NCBI RefSeq assembly: GCF_002286915.1
Contig: NZ_MVOG01000005.1
Coordinates: 62,001-126,000 of the forward strand
Direction: 5' to 3'
DNA length: 64,000 nt
DNA from: Bifidobacterium italicum
GTDB lineage: Bacteria; Actinomycetota; Actinomycetes; Actinomycetales; Bifidobacteriaceae
In this document: positions 32,841 through 44,137 of the stretch, piece by piece
Layout of the letters: every line of letters starts with the position of its first letter
How positions within the stretch are numbered: position 1 is the stretch's first letter
Notes under the pieces: generated by a model
The model's database searches: none
Seen by the model: the letters and a program-made list of their open reading frames with translations, nothing else
Told to the model about the DNA's origin: nothing
Position numbers and translations under genes: made by a program

Positions 32841-34780
32841 ACACGGAAGCAACCGAAGGAGCATCAATCATCATGTTGGCGCATATCGACGCAGGCGCAT
32901 ACGCCTCGACGTTCATCACCAAGGAACTGACACGGCTGATGGAACGGATGTTCGGCATCGACATCCACGAAGCAACGGAGGACGCTGACGCACAGCTGGT
33001 CCTCACATCGGCAGGGTTGAAACAGGATGCGGAACTCAAGGATGAGTTCCGCATCGCGCTCGCCGACGGTAGACTCAGCATCGACGCGAACACCGACATC
33101 GCGTTGTTGATCGCCGTGTACCGGTTCGCCTATCAATTCGGGGCGCGCTTCCCACAGCCGGGCGCCGCCGGCGAAAGGCTGCTGAAGCTCGACCGCGACG
33201 TCTTCGGCAGCACCGTCCTTGACATCCGGGAGACAGCCGCCTTCGCTCACCGCGGCGTATGCATCGAAGGCGCCGACAGTGTTGAGAATATCATCGATTT
33301 CATCGACTGGCTGCCCAAGCTCGGCTTCAACACGTTCTTCGTGCAGTTCGAGAATCCGTACCCCTTCCTCAAGCGCTGGTATCAGCACGAATTCAATCCA
33401 TATGTCAACGCCGAGCCCTTCGACGCGGGGATCGCGCAGCAGATGAGCGACCGCGTCGATGAGGCGATGCGCACACGCGGCATCGTACAGCATCGCGTGG
33501 GGCACGGATGGACCGGCGAGGTGCTCGGCTATTCATCGAAGTACGGATGGGAATCCGGACTGACGATCCCGGAGGAGAAGAAACCGCTCGTCGCCGAGCT
33601 CAACGGCAAGCGCGAGCTCGTCGACGGCGCTCCGATCCTGACGAGCCTTGACTTCTCGAACCCCGAGGTGACGCCGCGCATGGTCGAGATCGTCGTCGAC
33701 TATGCGCGCAAGCACCCCGACGTCGACTACCTGCACGTATGGCTCTCCGACGCCCAAAATAACATCTGCGAATGCGACAAATGCCGCACATGGTTGCCGT
33801 CGGACCAGTATGTGCGGTTCCTCAACGCGCTCGATGAGCGTCTCACCAAGGAAGGGCTGGATGCGCATATCTGCTTCCTGCTCTACCATGAGCTGCTGTT
33901 TGCCCCCGAATACGAGACGATCAGGCATCCTGGGCGTTTCACGATGATGTTCGCGCCGATCACGCGCACCTTCGAACGCAGCTACGCCGACGTGAATCTC
34001 GACCAGTTGCCCGAGCCCGCGTCATACATGCGCAACCAGATCGTGCTGCCCAACTCGCTCGAGGACAACCTCTCGTACCTGTTCGCATGGCAGAAGACAT
34101 TCCACGGGGATGCCTTCGTCTACGACTACCCGCTCGGCCGTGCGCACTACGGAGACTTCGGATATCTCGCCATCAGCGATACGATCCGCCGTGATATCGC
34201 GAAGCTCGGGAGCCTCGGCCTCAACGGCTACATCAGCTGTCAAGAGCTGCGCGTCGGTTTCCCGCATTATTTGCCGAACTATGTGATGGGACGGATGCTG
34301 TGGAATCCGTGGCTCGACTACGAACAGCTCAAAGATGAGTACTTTGAGGCGCTGCTCGGCGAAGGGTGGCGTGATGCGCTGCCATGGCTGGAGACAGCCT
34401 CCGAACTATCCTCCTGCGACTATTTCATTGCGATTGGTGAACGACATGACCCCGAGCAGGCGAAACGGTATGCAGAGCTATCAGAACAGGCGCGCGCCGT
34501 CGAGGACACGCTTGTGAACCACGTGGTCAGCGCGGACGATGGGCATCGGGCGGCGTGGCTCGTGTTGGATTGGCATCGAGGGTACGTCGAGCGCATCAGC
34601 ACGGCGCTCGCGGCGCTCGCCAATGGCGATGAGATACGGGCGAAGGCGGCATGGAGCAGGTTCCTCGACTACATACGCCGCGGCGAAATGGATGTACAGC
34701 CGCAGCTCGATGTGTATCGTGTGATCGAAGTCGCGCGCAACTACGCTGGATTCTCGCCGAAAGACGGCTTCCAGAAGTAG
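32837..34780 (+). CDS. DUF4838 / GH20-like glycoside hydrolase candidate
   Basis: This 647-aa cytoplasmic protein has an N-terminal alpha/beta domain like those before GH20/GH67 barrels. A TIM-barrel region follows with NTFFVQFENPYPFLKRWY and the DUF4838-type metal or acid motif VWLSDAQNNICECDKC near residue 305. A helical C-terminus completes it. The family includes putative glycosidases with unproven substrate. It overlaps the PTS EIIC gene by 4 nt, so it likely cleaves the phosphorylated sugar that EIIC imports. A second in-frame ATG at 32873, with GAAGGAG 11 nt upstream, may be the true start. There is no signal peptide. Confidence 0.75.
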   Translation: MNTEATEGASIIMLAHIDAGAYASTFITKELTRLMERMFGIDIHEATEDADAQLVLTSAGLKQDAELKDEFRIALADGRLSIDANTDIALLIAVYRFAYQFGARFPQPGAAGERLLKLDRDVFGSTVLDIRETAAFAHRGVCIEGADSVENIIDFIDWLPKLGFNTFFVQFENPYPFLKRWYQHEFNPYVNAEPFDAGIAQQMSDRVDEAMRTRGIVQHRVGHGWTGEVLGYSSKYGWESGLTIPEEKKPLVAELNGKRELVDGAPILTSLDFSNPEVTPRMVEIVVDYARKHPDVDYLHVWLSDAQNNICECDKCRTWLPSDQYVRFLNALDERLTKEGLDAHICFLLYHELLFAPEYETIRHPGRFTMMFAPITRTFERSYADVNLDQLPEPASYMRNQIVLPNSLEDNLSYLFAWQKTFHGDAFVYDYPLGRAHYGDFGYLAISDTIRRDIAKLGSLGLNGYISCQELRVGFPHYLPNYVMGRMLWNPWLDYEQLKDEYFEALLGEGWRDALPWLETASELSSCDYFIAIGERHDPEQAKRYAELSEQARAVEDTLVNHVVSADDGHRAAWLVLDWHRGYVERISTALAALANGDEIRAKAAWSRFLDYIRRGEMDVQPQLDVYRVIEVARNYAGFSPKDGFQK

Positions 34781-34785
34781 GAAAA

Positions 34786-34869
34786 CCGCTGACAGGCGGG
34801 CATATGCGGGGTGCGGTTCACTTCCGGGTGGAAGTGAACCGCACCCCGCATATGCCCGCCTGTCAGCGG
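34786..34869. terminator. Very long perfect hairpin between convergent genes
   Basis: 40-nt arms (34786-34825 and 34830-34869) pair perfectly around GGGT. It separates the DUF4838 gene from the convergent dps gene and should end transcription from both sides. Confidence 0.75.
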
Positions 34870-34887
34870 GGCAGCTTGTCGATCAGG

Positions 34888-35370
34888 TCAGTCGATGAGG
34901 AACGAGCGCATGAACCACTGGAACTGCTCGAGCTTCTGCACGTGGTCCTGGATGATGTTGCTGCTCACGAAGTCGAGGTCATCGAGCTCGGCGACGGCGG
35001 TGCGGTCGGCCTTGATGAACGAGTCGTAGTACTTGTCGAGCGCACGCAGATAGTCGAGCGTGTTCTGACGGCCTTCGAGTTCGAACTTGTCCCAGGTGCG
35101 GTAGCGCACGATGTCGTCGGGGCGACCGGAGGGCGAACCGCCGAGCGCTGCGATGCGTTCCGCCGTCTCGTCGGCCATCGCGAGCACTTCGTCGACCTGC
35201 GGGTCGAGCATCTCGTGCACGGCGATGAAGTTCGGGCCGGCGACGTTCCAATGCGCATGCTTGAGCACGAGCGCGGCCTCCTGCTCCTGGCTCAGGCGCT
35301 CCTGCAGGATGCCGATGATCTTCTCCGAGGATGCCTCGTCGAGGCCCGGGATGATGAATGACAGTGCCAT
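34888..35370 (-). CDS. dps: Dps-family ferritin (DNA-protecting, iron-storing)
   Basis: This 160-aa protein has the Dps pattern HAHWNVAGPNFIAVHEMLDPQVDEV, with ferroxidase ligands His40, His52 and Asp56 followed by the MADETAERIAALGG helix. Dps forms 12-subunit shells that oxidise and store iron and protect DNA under oxidative stress. The ATG at 35370 has GAAAGGAACG upstream. It is a single gene between strong hairpin and spacer. Confidence 0.93.
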   Translation of the reverse strand: MALSFIIPGLDEASSEKIIGILQERLSQEQEAALVLKHAHWNVAGPNFIAVHEMLDPQVDEVLAMADETAERIAALGGSPSGRPDDIVRYRTWDKFELEGRQNTLDYLRALDKYYDSFIKADRTAVAELDDLDFVSSNIIQDHVQKLEQFQWFMRSFLID

Positions 35371-35457
35371 TGTTCGTTCCTTTCTGATGATTGACTAATA
35401 CGCTGTTTTCGAGCTTACGTGCCATTGCCGTGCGTTGGCTGGGCGTGAGCTGTCGGC

Positions 35458-36798
35458 CTAACCTCTGTCCCCGTTATCCTCTTCGGTCGTTGCGGATTCC
35501 TGATCGTCCTGTTTGCGCACTTCGATCGTCTCGATCCTGCGGCCGTCGACCTTCGTGACGGTCATCGTGTAGCCGCCGTCCTCGGAGGTGTAGGTGTCGC
35601 CAACCTCGCCCATCTTGCCGGTGTGCGCGAGGAAGTATCCGGCGACCGTCTCGTACGGGCCATCGCTCAGTTCGATGCCGGTGAGATCGGCGAAATCCTC
35701 GATCGTCATGCTGCCGTCCACCGTCGCGACGCCGTCGACGAACACGGTGCCGTTGCCGGCGCCCTTCGCGGGGTCCTCGGGCAGGTCGTATTCGTCGCGG
35801 ATGTCGCCGACGAGCTCCTCGGTCATATCCTCGAGCGTGACGATGCCGTCGGTGCCGCCGTATTCGTCGATGACGGTGGCCAGATGGATGCCGCGTTTGC
35901 GCAGCAGCGCCAAGCTCGGCAGCAGTTTCGATGTGCCGGGCAACGCGATGCCCTCGCGCGTCACGTCGGCGACGGTCATGCCGTCGGGGTTCTGCACGTC
36001 GAGCAGGTCACGCACATGGACGAAGCCGAGGATGTCGTCGAAGTCCTTGCCGGAAACAGGGTAGCGGGAATACGGCATGTCGCGGACGAAGGCGGCGGCC
36101 TCGGCGAGCGGCATGTCCGCGTTGAGGAACGCGACGTCGGCGCGCGGGCGCATGACCTCGGCGACGATCTTCTCGGACGCGTCGAAGACGTCATCGAGGA
36201 TCGTGCGTTCGTCGGTCGTCAGGTTCGAGTTCGAGCTGACGAGGACGCGTAGCTCCTCATCGGAGACCTCCGATTCGGTTTCGTTCGGGTCGAAGCCGAG
36301 CAGGCGGACGATGCCGTTCGTGTTCTTGCCGATGAGCCAGATGATCGGCTTGCATACCTTCGCGAACGCGGAGATCGCGGGGACGACTGCGCGGGCGATC
36401 TGTTCGTTGCGCTGCATGGCGATGCGTTTCGGCACCATTTCGGAGATGACGATCGAACAGTAGGAGATGATGAGCGTGAGTGCGATCGTCGTGAGCGGCG
36501 CGGCCACATTGCTGGGCACGCCCCAGCTCTCCACGACCGGCACGATGAACGGGGAGATCGACGATTCGCCGAAGGAGGCGGACAGGAAGCCGGAAAGTGT
36601 TACGCCGATCTGCACGGTCGAAAGGAACGTGTTCGGGTCACGTGCGATCTTCGCGACGCGGGCGCCGCGCGCGTCCTCCTGTTCCATCTGGTCGATCTGC
36701 GAGCCGCGCAGCGAGACGAGCGCGAGCTCGGTGCCGGCGAAGACGGCGCCGAGCAGCAGGAAGACGAAGATGAGCAGTATGTTCAAACCTAAAGACAT
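35458..36798 (-). CDS. CNNM/CorC-type membrane protein (DUF21, CBS pair, CorC_HlyC)
   Basis: This 446-aa 'hemolysin-family' protein has a DUF21 membrane domain with three to four helices (residues 1 to about 190), two CBS domains (about 205-330; SRYPVSGKDFDDILGFVHVRDLL and IDEYGGTDGIVTLEDMTEELVGDI) and a C-terminal CorC_HlyC domain (about 345-430). Related proteins export or sense Mg2+ or Co2+, and the name hemolysin is historical. An acidic tail follows. Upstream is a 139-bp TATCT...AGATA repeat element, and no good ribosome site is visible before the ATG. Confidence 0.9.
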   Translation of the reverse strand: MSLGLNILLIFVFLLLGAVFAGTELALVSLRGSQIDQMEQEDARGARVAKIARDPNTFLSTVQIGVTLSGFLSASFGESSISPFIVPVVESWGVPSNVAAPLTTIALTLIISYCSIVISEMVPKRIAMQRNEQIARAVVPAISAFAKVCKPIIWLIGKNTNGIVRLLGFDPNETESEVSDEELRVLVSSNSNLTTDERTILDDVFDASEKIVAEVMRPRADVAFLNADMPLAEAAAFVRDMPYSRYPVSGKDFDDILGFVHVRDLLDVQNPDGMTVADVTREGIALPGTSKLLPSLALLRKRGIHLATVIDEYGGTDGIVTLEDMTEELVGDIRDEYDLPEDPAKGAGNGTVFVDGVATVDGSMTIEDFADLTGIELSDGPYETVAGYFLAHTGKMGEVGDTYTSEDGGYTMTVTKVDGRRIETIEVRKQDDQESATTEEDNGDRG

Positions 36799-36843
36799 GA
36801 CTCAAGCGTATGTCATCGGCAGGGCAATCGGCCGGCAAGAGGA

Positions 36844-36982
36844 TATCTGCGATTTTGGGGTGGGGCATCCGAGAGACTCCTTCTCCGACTGCCGTTAAAC
36901 CCACCATATGCGAACAGAAGCGATAAGGGTGGCGCATATAGGGGCCTAGTCTCACGGAAGTCCCACCCCAAAATCGCAGATA
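36844..36982. repeat. Dispersed TATCT...AGATA element, TATCTGCG family, copy 3
   Basis: This is a 139-bp element. Arms 36844-36865 and 36961-36982 match in 21 of 22 positions (TATCTGCGATTTTGGGG...). Inside is a second, nested pair, ATATGCG and CGCATAT. It lies between two minus-strand genes. Confidence 0.75.
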
Positions 36983-37009
36983 CAGCTGATTGCGGGGCAA
37001 AAGCGGCGT

Positions 37010-37693
37010 TCAGAAGCTGAGCACCTCCACCAGGCCGGAATCCAGACGGTAGCGGGCGCCCACGATCATCAGCTGCTCATGGGCGAGTGCATCGCGGATA
37101 ATCTCCGAATGCGTCACCAGATGTTCGATCGTGCGTGCGATGTTCACCTGCTCATAATCCTCGCTCGAGTCGAGGCCGGCCATCCGCGCCTGCCAGACGG
37201 ACAGGCCCACGTTTTTGAGGAACTGCGAATCGGACGAGAGGATGACCTCGTCGAGGTCCTCCATCAGCTGTTCGCGCACGGCCGGCGATTCGTGCCCGTC
37301 CTCCTTGGACAGCTTCTTCACGAGCGCGTCGAGCTCCTTGACGCCCTGCTCGACGGCGGCGCAATGCTGATGGCCGAGCACGACGAGCAGGCTCACATGC
37401 ATCGCGTCGACCGCGTATTCGAGCGACTGCAACACGGCGTCGTCGATGATCTGCCCGGCCGTGCGCACCGTGAACATGTCGCCCAGGCCGGCGTCGAAGA
37501 TGATCTCCGGCGGCACGCGCGAATCCGAGCAGCTGAGCACCGCCGCGTCCGGATTCTGCGCGTCGATGAGCGATTCGCGCGTCTGCTTGTCCTGCCACGG
37601 ATGCGTGGCGTTGCCTTCCGCGAAGCGCCGGTTGCCGGCGAGCATGCGGCTCCATGTGCTGTTCGCGGTCGTCTCTTCGGTGTGCTCGGTCAT
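37010..37693 (-). CDS. Beta-class carbonic anhydrase
   Basis: This 227-aa enzyme interconverts CO2 and bicarbonate. Zinc ligands are Cys55 (CSDSR), His108 and Cys111 (HQHC), with the Asp57-Arg59 dyad. The start is the ATG at 37693, with AGAGGAGA 5 nt upstream; the longer upstream frame is low-complexity and lacks a ribosome site. Bicarbonate supply fits the phosphoenolpyruvate carboxylase encoded elsewhere in this window. Confidence 0.93.
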   Translation of the reverse strand: MTEHTEETTANSTWSRMLAGNRRFAEGNATHPWQDKQTRESLIDAQNPDAAVLSCSDSRVPPEIIFDAGLGDMFTVRTAGQIIDDAVLQSLEYAVDAMHVSLLVVLGHQHCAAVEQGVKELDALVKKLSKEDGHESPAVREQLMEDLDEVILSSDSQFLKNVGLSVWQARMAGLDSSEDYEQVNIARTIEHLVTHSEIIRDALAHEQLMIVGARYRLDSGLVEVLSF

Positions 37694-37940
37694 CGTGTCT
37701 CCTCTGGTCGTCGCGGTTCGTGCGTTACGGTAAATCATAGGGTCTTTGTCATCAGCGGATTGTTCACCGTGCGCAATCGGCGCCTGCGCGCCGCCGTATG
37801 GGCGTGGCTCAAGGCGTTGCGATGCGGGCGTCGACGAGCGGCCGGAGGCGGGGCTTCCTTGGGCGGCGTGGCTCGTGCCCCGCAAAGCCGGGGGTTACGG
37901 TTTTGCGTCATCAAGGTAATGATTTTCCGACACGCCTAAA
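37694..37940. other. GC-rich spacer, nothing recognised
   Basis: Upstream of carbonic anhydrase there is no convincing gene. Several short GC-rich self-complementary stretches (for example CCTGCGCGCCGCC) occur without a clear role. Confidence 0.4.
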
Positions 37941-37975
37941 TTTGTTTAGTAAAGTCGGTAAATGGTAGAGTACGT
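37941..37975 (+). promoter_or_regulatory. Candidate promoter/LacI operator before the galactoside permease
   Basis: An AT-rich island contains TTTAGTAAAGTCGGTAAATGG (TTTAGTAAA at 37945-37953) and a TAGAGT -10-like box. TTAGTAAA also occurs, inverted, before the LacI gene at 41922 (41885-41892). It is a shared operator candidate for that regulator. Confidence 0.4.
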
Positions 37976-38099
37976 GACATGACCGGTGCAGCGCAGTACC
38001 GATCGCGACAACCGCAGAGCACGGCGTCGGGCATGACATCAGGAATGACGCCATGGTTCACGCCAGACATAACGTCGATATCGCAATGGAGAGAACGAC

Positions 38100-39638
38100 A
38101 TGACGAGTACATCCAGCGAGACGGCACCGCAGCCGCCGGTAATGTCATCAACGTCCATCAAGGAGCATGCCATGCAGAGCGCAATCGGAAACGGTCCGCA
38201 GGAGCAGGCGCAGCGCCGGCGCGCGCGGCGTCAGAAGATCTGCTTCGCCTTCGGCAACCTCGGCCAGTCCGCGTTCTACAACGCGATGAGCACCTTCTTC
38301 ATGACCTACGTCACGACCGCGCTGTTCGTACGCGTGGACAAGGACGTCGCGGCCCGCATGATCGCGCTGATCACGTCGTTGGTCGTCGTCATCCGCATCG
38401 CCGAGATCTTCCTCGACCCGATCATCGGCAACATCGTCGACAACACGCGCACGAAGTGGGGCCGTTTCCGTGTATGGCAGTTCATCGGCGGCATCGTGCC
38501 ATCCGTGCTGCTCGTCGTCATCTTCAGCGGTCTGTTCGGACTCGTCAACGTGAACACCACATGGTTCATCACGCTGTTCATCATCACCTTCGTCGCGCTC
38601 GACATCTTCTATTCGGCGCGTGACATCTCCTATTGGGGCATGATCCCGGCGCTGTCCAGCGACTCGCATGAGCGCGCGGTGTACACGTCGCTCGGCTCGC
38701 TGACCGGCTCGATTGGCTACAACGGCGTCACCGTCATCGTCATTCCGATCGTCAGCTACTTCACCTACCGCTTCACCGGCGAGTACGCGCAGGGGCAGTC
38801 CGGATGGACGGCCTTCGCCGTCATCATCGCCGTGCTCGGGCTGCTCACCGCCTGGTCCGTCGCGTTCGGCACCCGCGAAAGCTCGAGCAGCCTGCGTACG
38901 AAGGAGGAGCATTGCGGTCCGCTGGACGCGTTCAAGGCCATCGGGCGCAACGACCAGCTGCTGTGGACCGCGCTGAGCTACCTGCTGTACGCCGTCGCCA
39001 ACGTCGCCACGACCGGCGTGCTGTTCTACCAGTTCACCTATGTGCTCGGCACCCCCGAGCGCTTCGCGATCGCCGGCGTCATCCCGGTCGTCACCGGTCT
39101 CGTCACGACGCCGCTGTACCCGGTCCTGAACCGGCGCATTCCGCGCCGCTGGCTGTATGCCGCCGGCATGGCGCTGATGATCGCCGCGTATGCGATGTTC
39201 ATCATGGCGCCACGTAACCTTGCGGTCGTGCTCGTCGCGCTGTGCCTGTTCTATCTGCCGCAGCAGACCATCCAGATGACCGCGATCCTGACAATGACCG
39301 ATTCCATCGAATATGGCCAGCTCAAGACCGGCCGCCGCAACGAGGCGGTCACGTTGAGCGTGCGTCCGATGCTCGATAAGATCGCGGGCGCCTGCTCCAA
39401 CGGCATCGTCGGCTTCGTGGCCGTCGCCGCCGGCATGGTCGGCACCGTGTCCGCCTCGGATATGACCTCCTCGAACATCCATACCTTCACGACCTGGGCG
39501 TACATCATCCCGTCCGCCGGCATCGTGCTCAGCCTGCTCGTCTTCCTGCTCACCGTCCGCATCGACGAGAAGAAGCATGAGGAGATCGTCGAGCAGCTCG
39601 AGGCCGAACTCGCCGAGAGCAGCGACGTCAACGCCTGA
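38100..39638 (+). CDS. GPH-family sugar:cation symporter (galactoside/lactose permease, LacS/MelB-like)
   Basis: This 512-aa protein has 12 membrane helices of the glycoside-pentoside-hexuronide family. Signatures are AFGNLGQSAFYNAMSTFF at the first helix, DPIIGNIVDNTRTKWGRFR in the loop after helix 2, and YGQLKTGRRNEAV in the C-terminal half. There is no C-terminal EIIA domain as in streptococcal LacS. GH42 beta-galactosidase follows 36 nt downstream, so the likely substrates are lactose or galacto-oligosaccharides. An alternative ATG lies at 38172. The gene is probably controlled by the LacI protein at 41922. Confidence 0.9.
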   Translation: MTSTSSETAPQPPVMSSTSIKEHAMQSAIGNGPQEQAQRRRARRQKICFAFGNLGQSAFYNAMSTFFMTYVTTALFVRVDKDVAARMIALITSLVVVIRIAEIFLDPIIGNIVDNTRTKWGRFRVWQFIGGIVPSVLLVVIFSGLFGLVNVNTTWFITLFIITFVALDIFYSARDISYWGMIPALSSDSHERAVYTSLGSLTGSIGYNGVTVIVIPIVSYFTYRFTGEYAQGQSGWTAFAVIIAVLGLLTAWSVAFGTRESSSSLRTKEEHCGPLDAFKAIGRNDQLLWTALSYLLYAVANVATTGVLFYQFTYVLGTPERFAIAGVIPVVTGLVTTPLYPVLNRRIPRRWLYAAGMALMIAAYAMFIMAPRNLAVVLVALCLFYLPQQTIQMTAILTMTDSIEYGQLKTGRRNEAVTLSVRPMLDKIAGACSNGIVGFVAVAAGMVGTVSASDMTSSNIHTFTTWAYIIPSAGIVLSLLVFLLTVRIDEKKHEEIVEQLEAELAESSDVNA

Positions 39639-41771
<2,133 letters not shown>

Positions 41772-41787
41772 TCGGCGCGCGGACGCC

Positions 41788-41849
41788 GGCATGGTGACCG
41801 TGGGCGGGTGCGATGTCACGGCTCGCACACACCCACGGTCACCCATGCC
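41788..41849. terminator. Stem-loop after the beta-galactosidase gene
   Basis: Arms 41788-41813 and 41823-41849 (GGCATGGTGACCGTGGG with its complement) pair with one bulge. They lie 16 nt after the stop codon. Confidence 0.7.
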
Positions 41850-41875
41850 CCGCGCGCCATGAGGCGCTATGATTG

Positions 41876-41893
41876 GTAAAGTAGTTTACTAAT
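41876..41893. promoter_or_regulatory. Candidate operator before LacI gene
   Basis: GTAAAGTAGTTTAC is a near-palindrome with GTAAA and TTTAC half-sites. It sits about 30 nt before the LacI start codon and shares TTAGTAAA (inverted) with the region before the galactoside permease. Confidence 0.4.
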
Positions 41894-41921
41894 CATGCAT
41901 GCCGAGCGGAGTGAGGTGACG

Positions 41922-42923
41922 ATGGCGACACGCAAGGAGATCGCCGCATTGGCGGGGGTGTCGCAGGCCACGGTGTCCCGTGTGCTCAACGGGGACGCCT
42001 CGTTCAAGATCAAGCCGGAGACCCGGCGTCGCATCATGCGGGCGGCGGCCCAGCTGGGATTCGCCAATGTGCCGATGCGCACCATCGCCGTGCTTGACGT
42101 GCATCCGCAGGTGGAGGGACTCGAAGACGAGTATTTCCAAGCGCTGCGTCAGGAAGTGGAACAGGTGGCGCACGAGCAGGGGATGACGCTCACCTACTTC
42201 GAGGACGCGGCGGAGCTCATCGCCGGCGCCGATGATTATGACGGCTTCCTCGCGATCGGTCCGGGGCTGATCGAACGCGAGGATCTGGAGCGGCTGCATG
42301 AATCGCTGCCGTACGGGGTGTTCATGGACACGAATCCGGCTCCGGCCTGGTTCGATTCGGTCCAGCCTGATCTGAGCCAGTGCATGCTGGACGCGTTGGA
42401 CGCATTCATCGATGCGGGGCGCAGACGCATCGGGTTCATCGGCGGCCGCGGGTTGATCATGGGGCTGCACAACCATAAGGAGGACATACGCTCGATGGCG
42501 TTCGTCGATTGGAGCGAGCGGCTGGGGCTCGACAACCGCGATCTCGTCTACGCCCATGGGCCCGTCACCGTGGACAACGGACGGGCATTGGCCGAACGTA
42601 TGCTGGAGGAACATCCCGAAGGCGACCGGCCGGACGCCATCATCGTGGCGACCGACCCGATGGCCGTCGGCGTGCTGCAGGCCTTCGCGAGCGCAGGGGT
42701 GAAGGTGCCGGATGATATCGCCGTCATCAGCGTGAACAATCTGCCGATCGCGCAGTATACGGCGCCTCCGCTGACCACCTTCGACATCGACCAGCACGAG
42801 CTGGTGTACGTGGGGCTGGAGACGCTCAAGGACGCGATTGCGCGCAATCGCACCTGCCGCCATCATCTGCTGATCTCGGCCACGTTGGTGCCGCGGGGGA
42901 GCTTCACCCCGATGCTTCGATGA
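41922..42923 (+). CDS. LacI-family regulator of the galactoside genes
   Basis: This 333-aa protein has an N-terminal LacI headpiece (RKEIAALAGVSQATVSRVLNG) and the periplasmic-binding-type ligand domain with IGFIGG, IIVATDPMAVGVLQA and DIAVISVNN. The start ATG 41922 is in-frame with an earlier ATG at 41895, but GAGTGAGG just upstream favours 41922. It lies directly downstream of the permease/GH42 pair and is very likely their local regulator. The inducer is probably galactose or a galactoside (inference). Confidence 0.9.
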   Translation: MATRKEIAALAGVSQATVSRVLNGDASFKIKPETRRRIMRAAAQLGFANVPMRTIAVLDVHPQVEGLEDEYFQALRQEVEQVAHEQGMTLTYFEDAAELIAGADDYDGFLAIGPGLIEREDLERLHESLPYGVFMDTNPAPAWFDSVQPDLSQCMLDALDAFIDAGRRRIGFIGGRGLIMGLHNHKEDIRSMAFVDWSERLGLDNRDLVYAHGPVTVDNGRALAERMLEEHPEGDRPDAIIVATDPMAVGVLQAFASAGVKVPDDIAVISVNNLPIAQYTAPPLTTFDIDQHELVYVGLETLKDAIARNRTCRHHLLISATLVPRGSFTPMLR

Positions 42924-43024
42924 GGGGGCGGCTTCTAGTGGTCGCAATGGTTCATGCGCTAAAGTACATCATGAAAGTTTGAATACAGCGCGCGTCCCGG
43001 TGCGCGCGATCGCAGGAGGTGGCG

Positions 43025-44137
43025 ATGGCCGACCGCAAGGGTGCGAAACGCCCATCGATGTTTGAGGTTGCGAAACTTGCGGGTGTGAGCCATCAGACCG
43101 TTTCGCGGGTCATCAACGATTCCCCGAACGTTGCGCCGGCCACGCGTGAGAAGGTCGAACGTGCGATTGCCGCATTGGGGTACCGGCCCAGCAACTCCGC
43201 GCGCTCGCTGGCGTCGAACCGTACGCGCACGATCGGCATGATCGCCGGCGGCCAGCGGTTTTACGGCCCGGTGAGCGCGTTGGCGTCGATCGAGGCGACC
43301 GCCCGTGAGCACGGCATGTTCGTCTCGGTGGCGATGGTGCATGAGGCGGAGTGCGCGCAAGCGGAGTTCGATGACCTGTGCGGCATGTTCATGGAGCAGG
43401 GCGTCGACGCGTTCATCTTCCTGACGCCCACCGACGAGATGTTCAAGGTAGCGTGCCAGTCGCAGGTGAGCCAGCCGTGCGTGGTCATCGCCTCGTCGCA
43501 CGGCGACGTGAGCGTGAGTGAGGGTCTGCGCATGTTCAATGCGCGCCAACGCAGACATGTCTCGCTGGTAGGCATAGACCAGTGGGGCGGCATGGCGTCG
43601 GTGATGCGGCTCATACGCAAGCACGGGCATCGCAACGTGTTGTTCTTCGCGGGGCCTGAGCAGTGGCGTGACGCCAGCACGCGCCTGATGGCGTGGAACA
43701 AACTGTGTGCGGAGAACACAGTGAACTCGGTGACGGTGCAGTGCGGCGACTGGGAATCCGCCGACGCCTACCGGCGCATGAACCACATCCTCGACAATAT
43801 CGGCTCGAACGGCGGTCGTCTGCCCACCTGCGCGGTGTGCTCGAACGATGTGATGGCGATCGGCGTGATCCGTGCGTTGCTTGAGCATGGCGTGCGCGTG
43901 CCCGACGACATGAGCGTGACCGGCTTCGACGACATGCCCGGCATGAGCAACCTGTACCCGCCGCTGACCACAGTGCGGCAGGATTTCGACGACCTGGGCG
44001 TCATGGCGATGAAGGAGGCGCTGTTCCTCATGGGTGAGGGGGACGAACCGGGCTACCCGAACTCACAGCATGGCGTGGGGCTGGCGTCGGCCGATCTGAT
44101 TGTGCGGCAGTCCGTGCGTGCGGCGCGGCGCAGGTGA
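43025..44137 (+). CDS. LacI-family regulator, probably of the arabinose operon
   Basis: This 370-aa protein has the headpiece MFEVAKLAGVSHQTVSRVIND at residues 12-32, then a ligand domain with IGMIAGG, VLFFAGPEQWRDAS, CSNDVMAIGVIRAL and SVTGFDDMPG. The ATG at 43025 has AGGAGG 5 nt upstream. It lies upstream of, and on the same strand as, the arabinose transporter and araBDA, separated by a 763-nt spacer that contains a decayed copy of its own 3' end. It is likely the regulator of the arabinose genes; bifidobacterial arabinose regulators are of LacI type. Confidence 0.88.
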   Translation: MADRKGAKRPSMFEVAKLAGVSHQTVSRVINDSPNVAPATREKVERAIAALGYRPSNSARSLASNRTRTIGMIAGGQRFYGPVSALASIEATAREHGMFVSVAMVHEAECAQAEFDDLCGMFMEQGVDAFIFLTPTDEMFKVACQSQVSQPCVVIASSHGDVSVSEGLRMFNARQRRHVSLVGIDQWGGMASVMRLIRKHGHRNVLFFAGPEQWRDASTRLMAWNKLCAENTVNSVTVQCGDWESADAYRRMNHILDNIGSNGGRLPTCAVCSNDVMAIGVIRALLEHGVRVPDDMSVTGFDDMPGMSNLYPPLTTVRQDFDDLGVMAMKEALFLMGEGDEPGYPNSQHGVGLASADLIVRQSVRAARRR

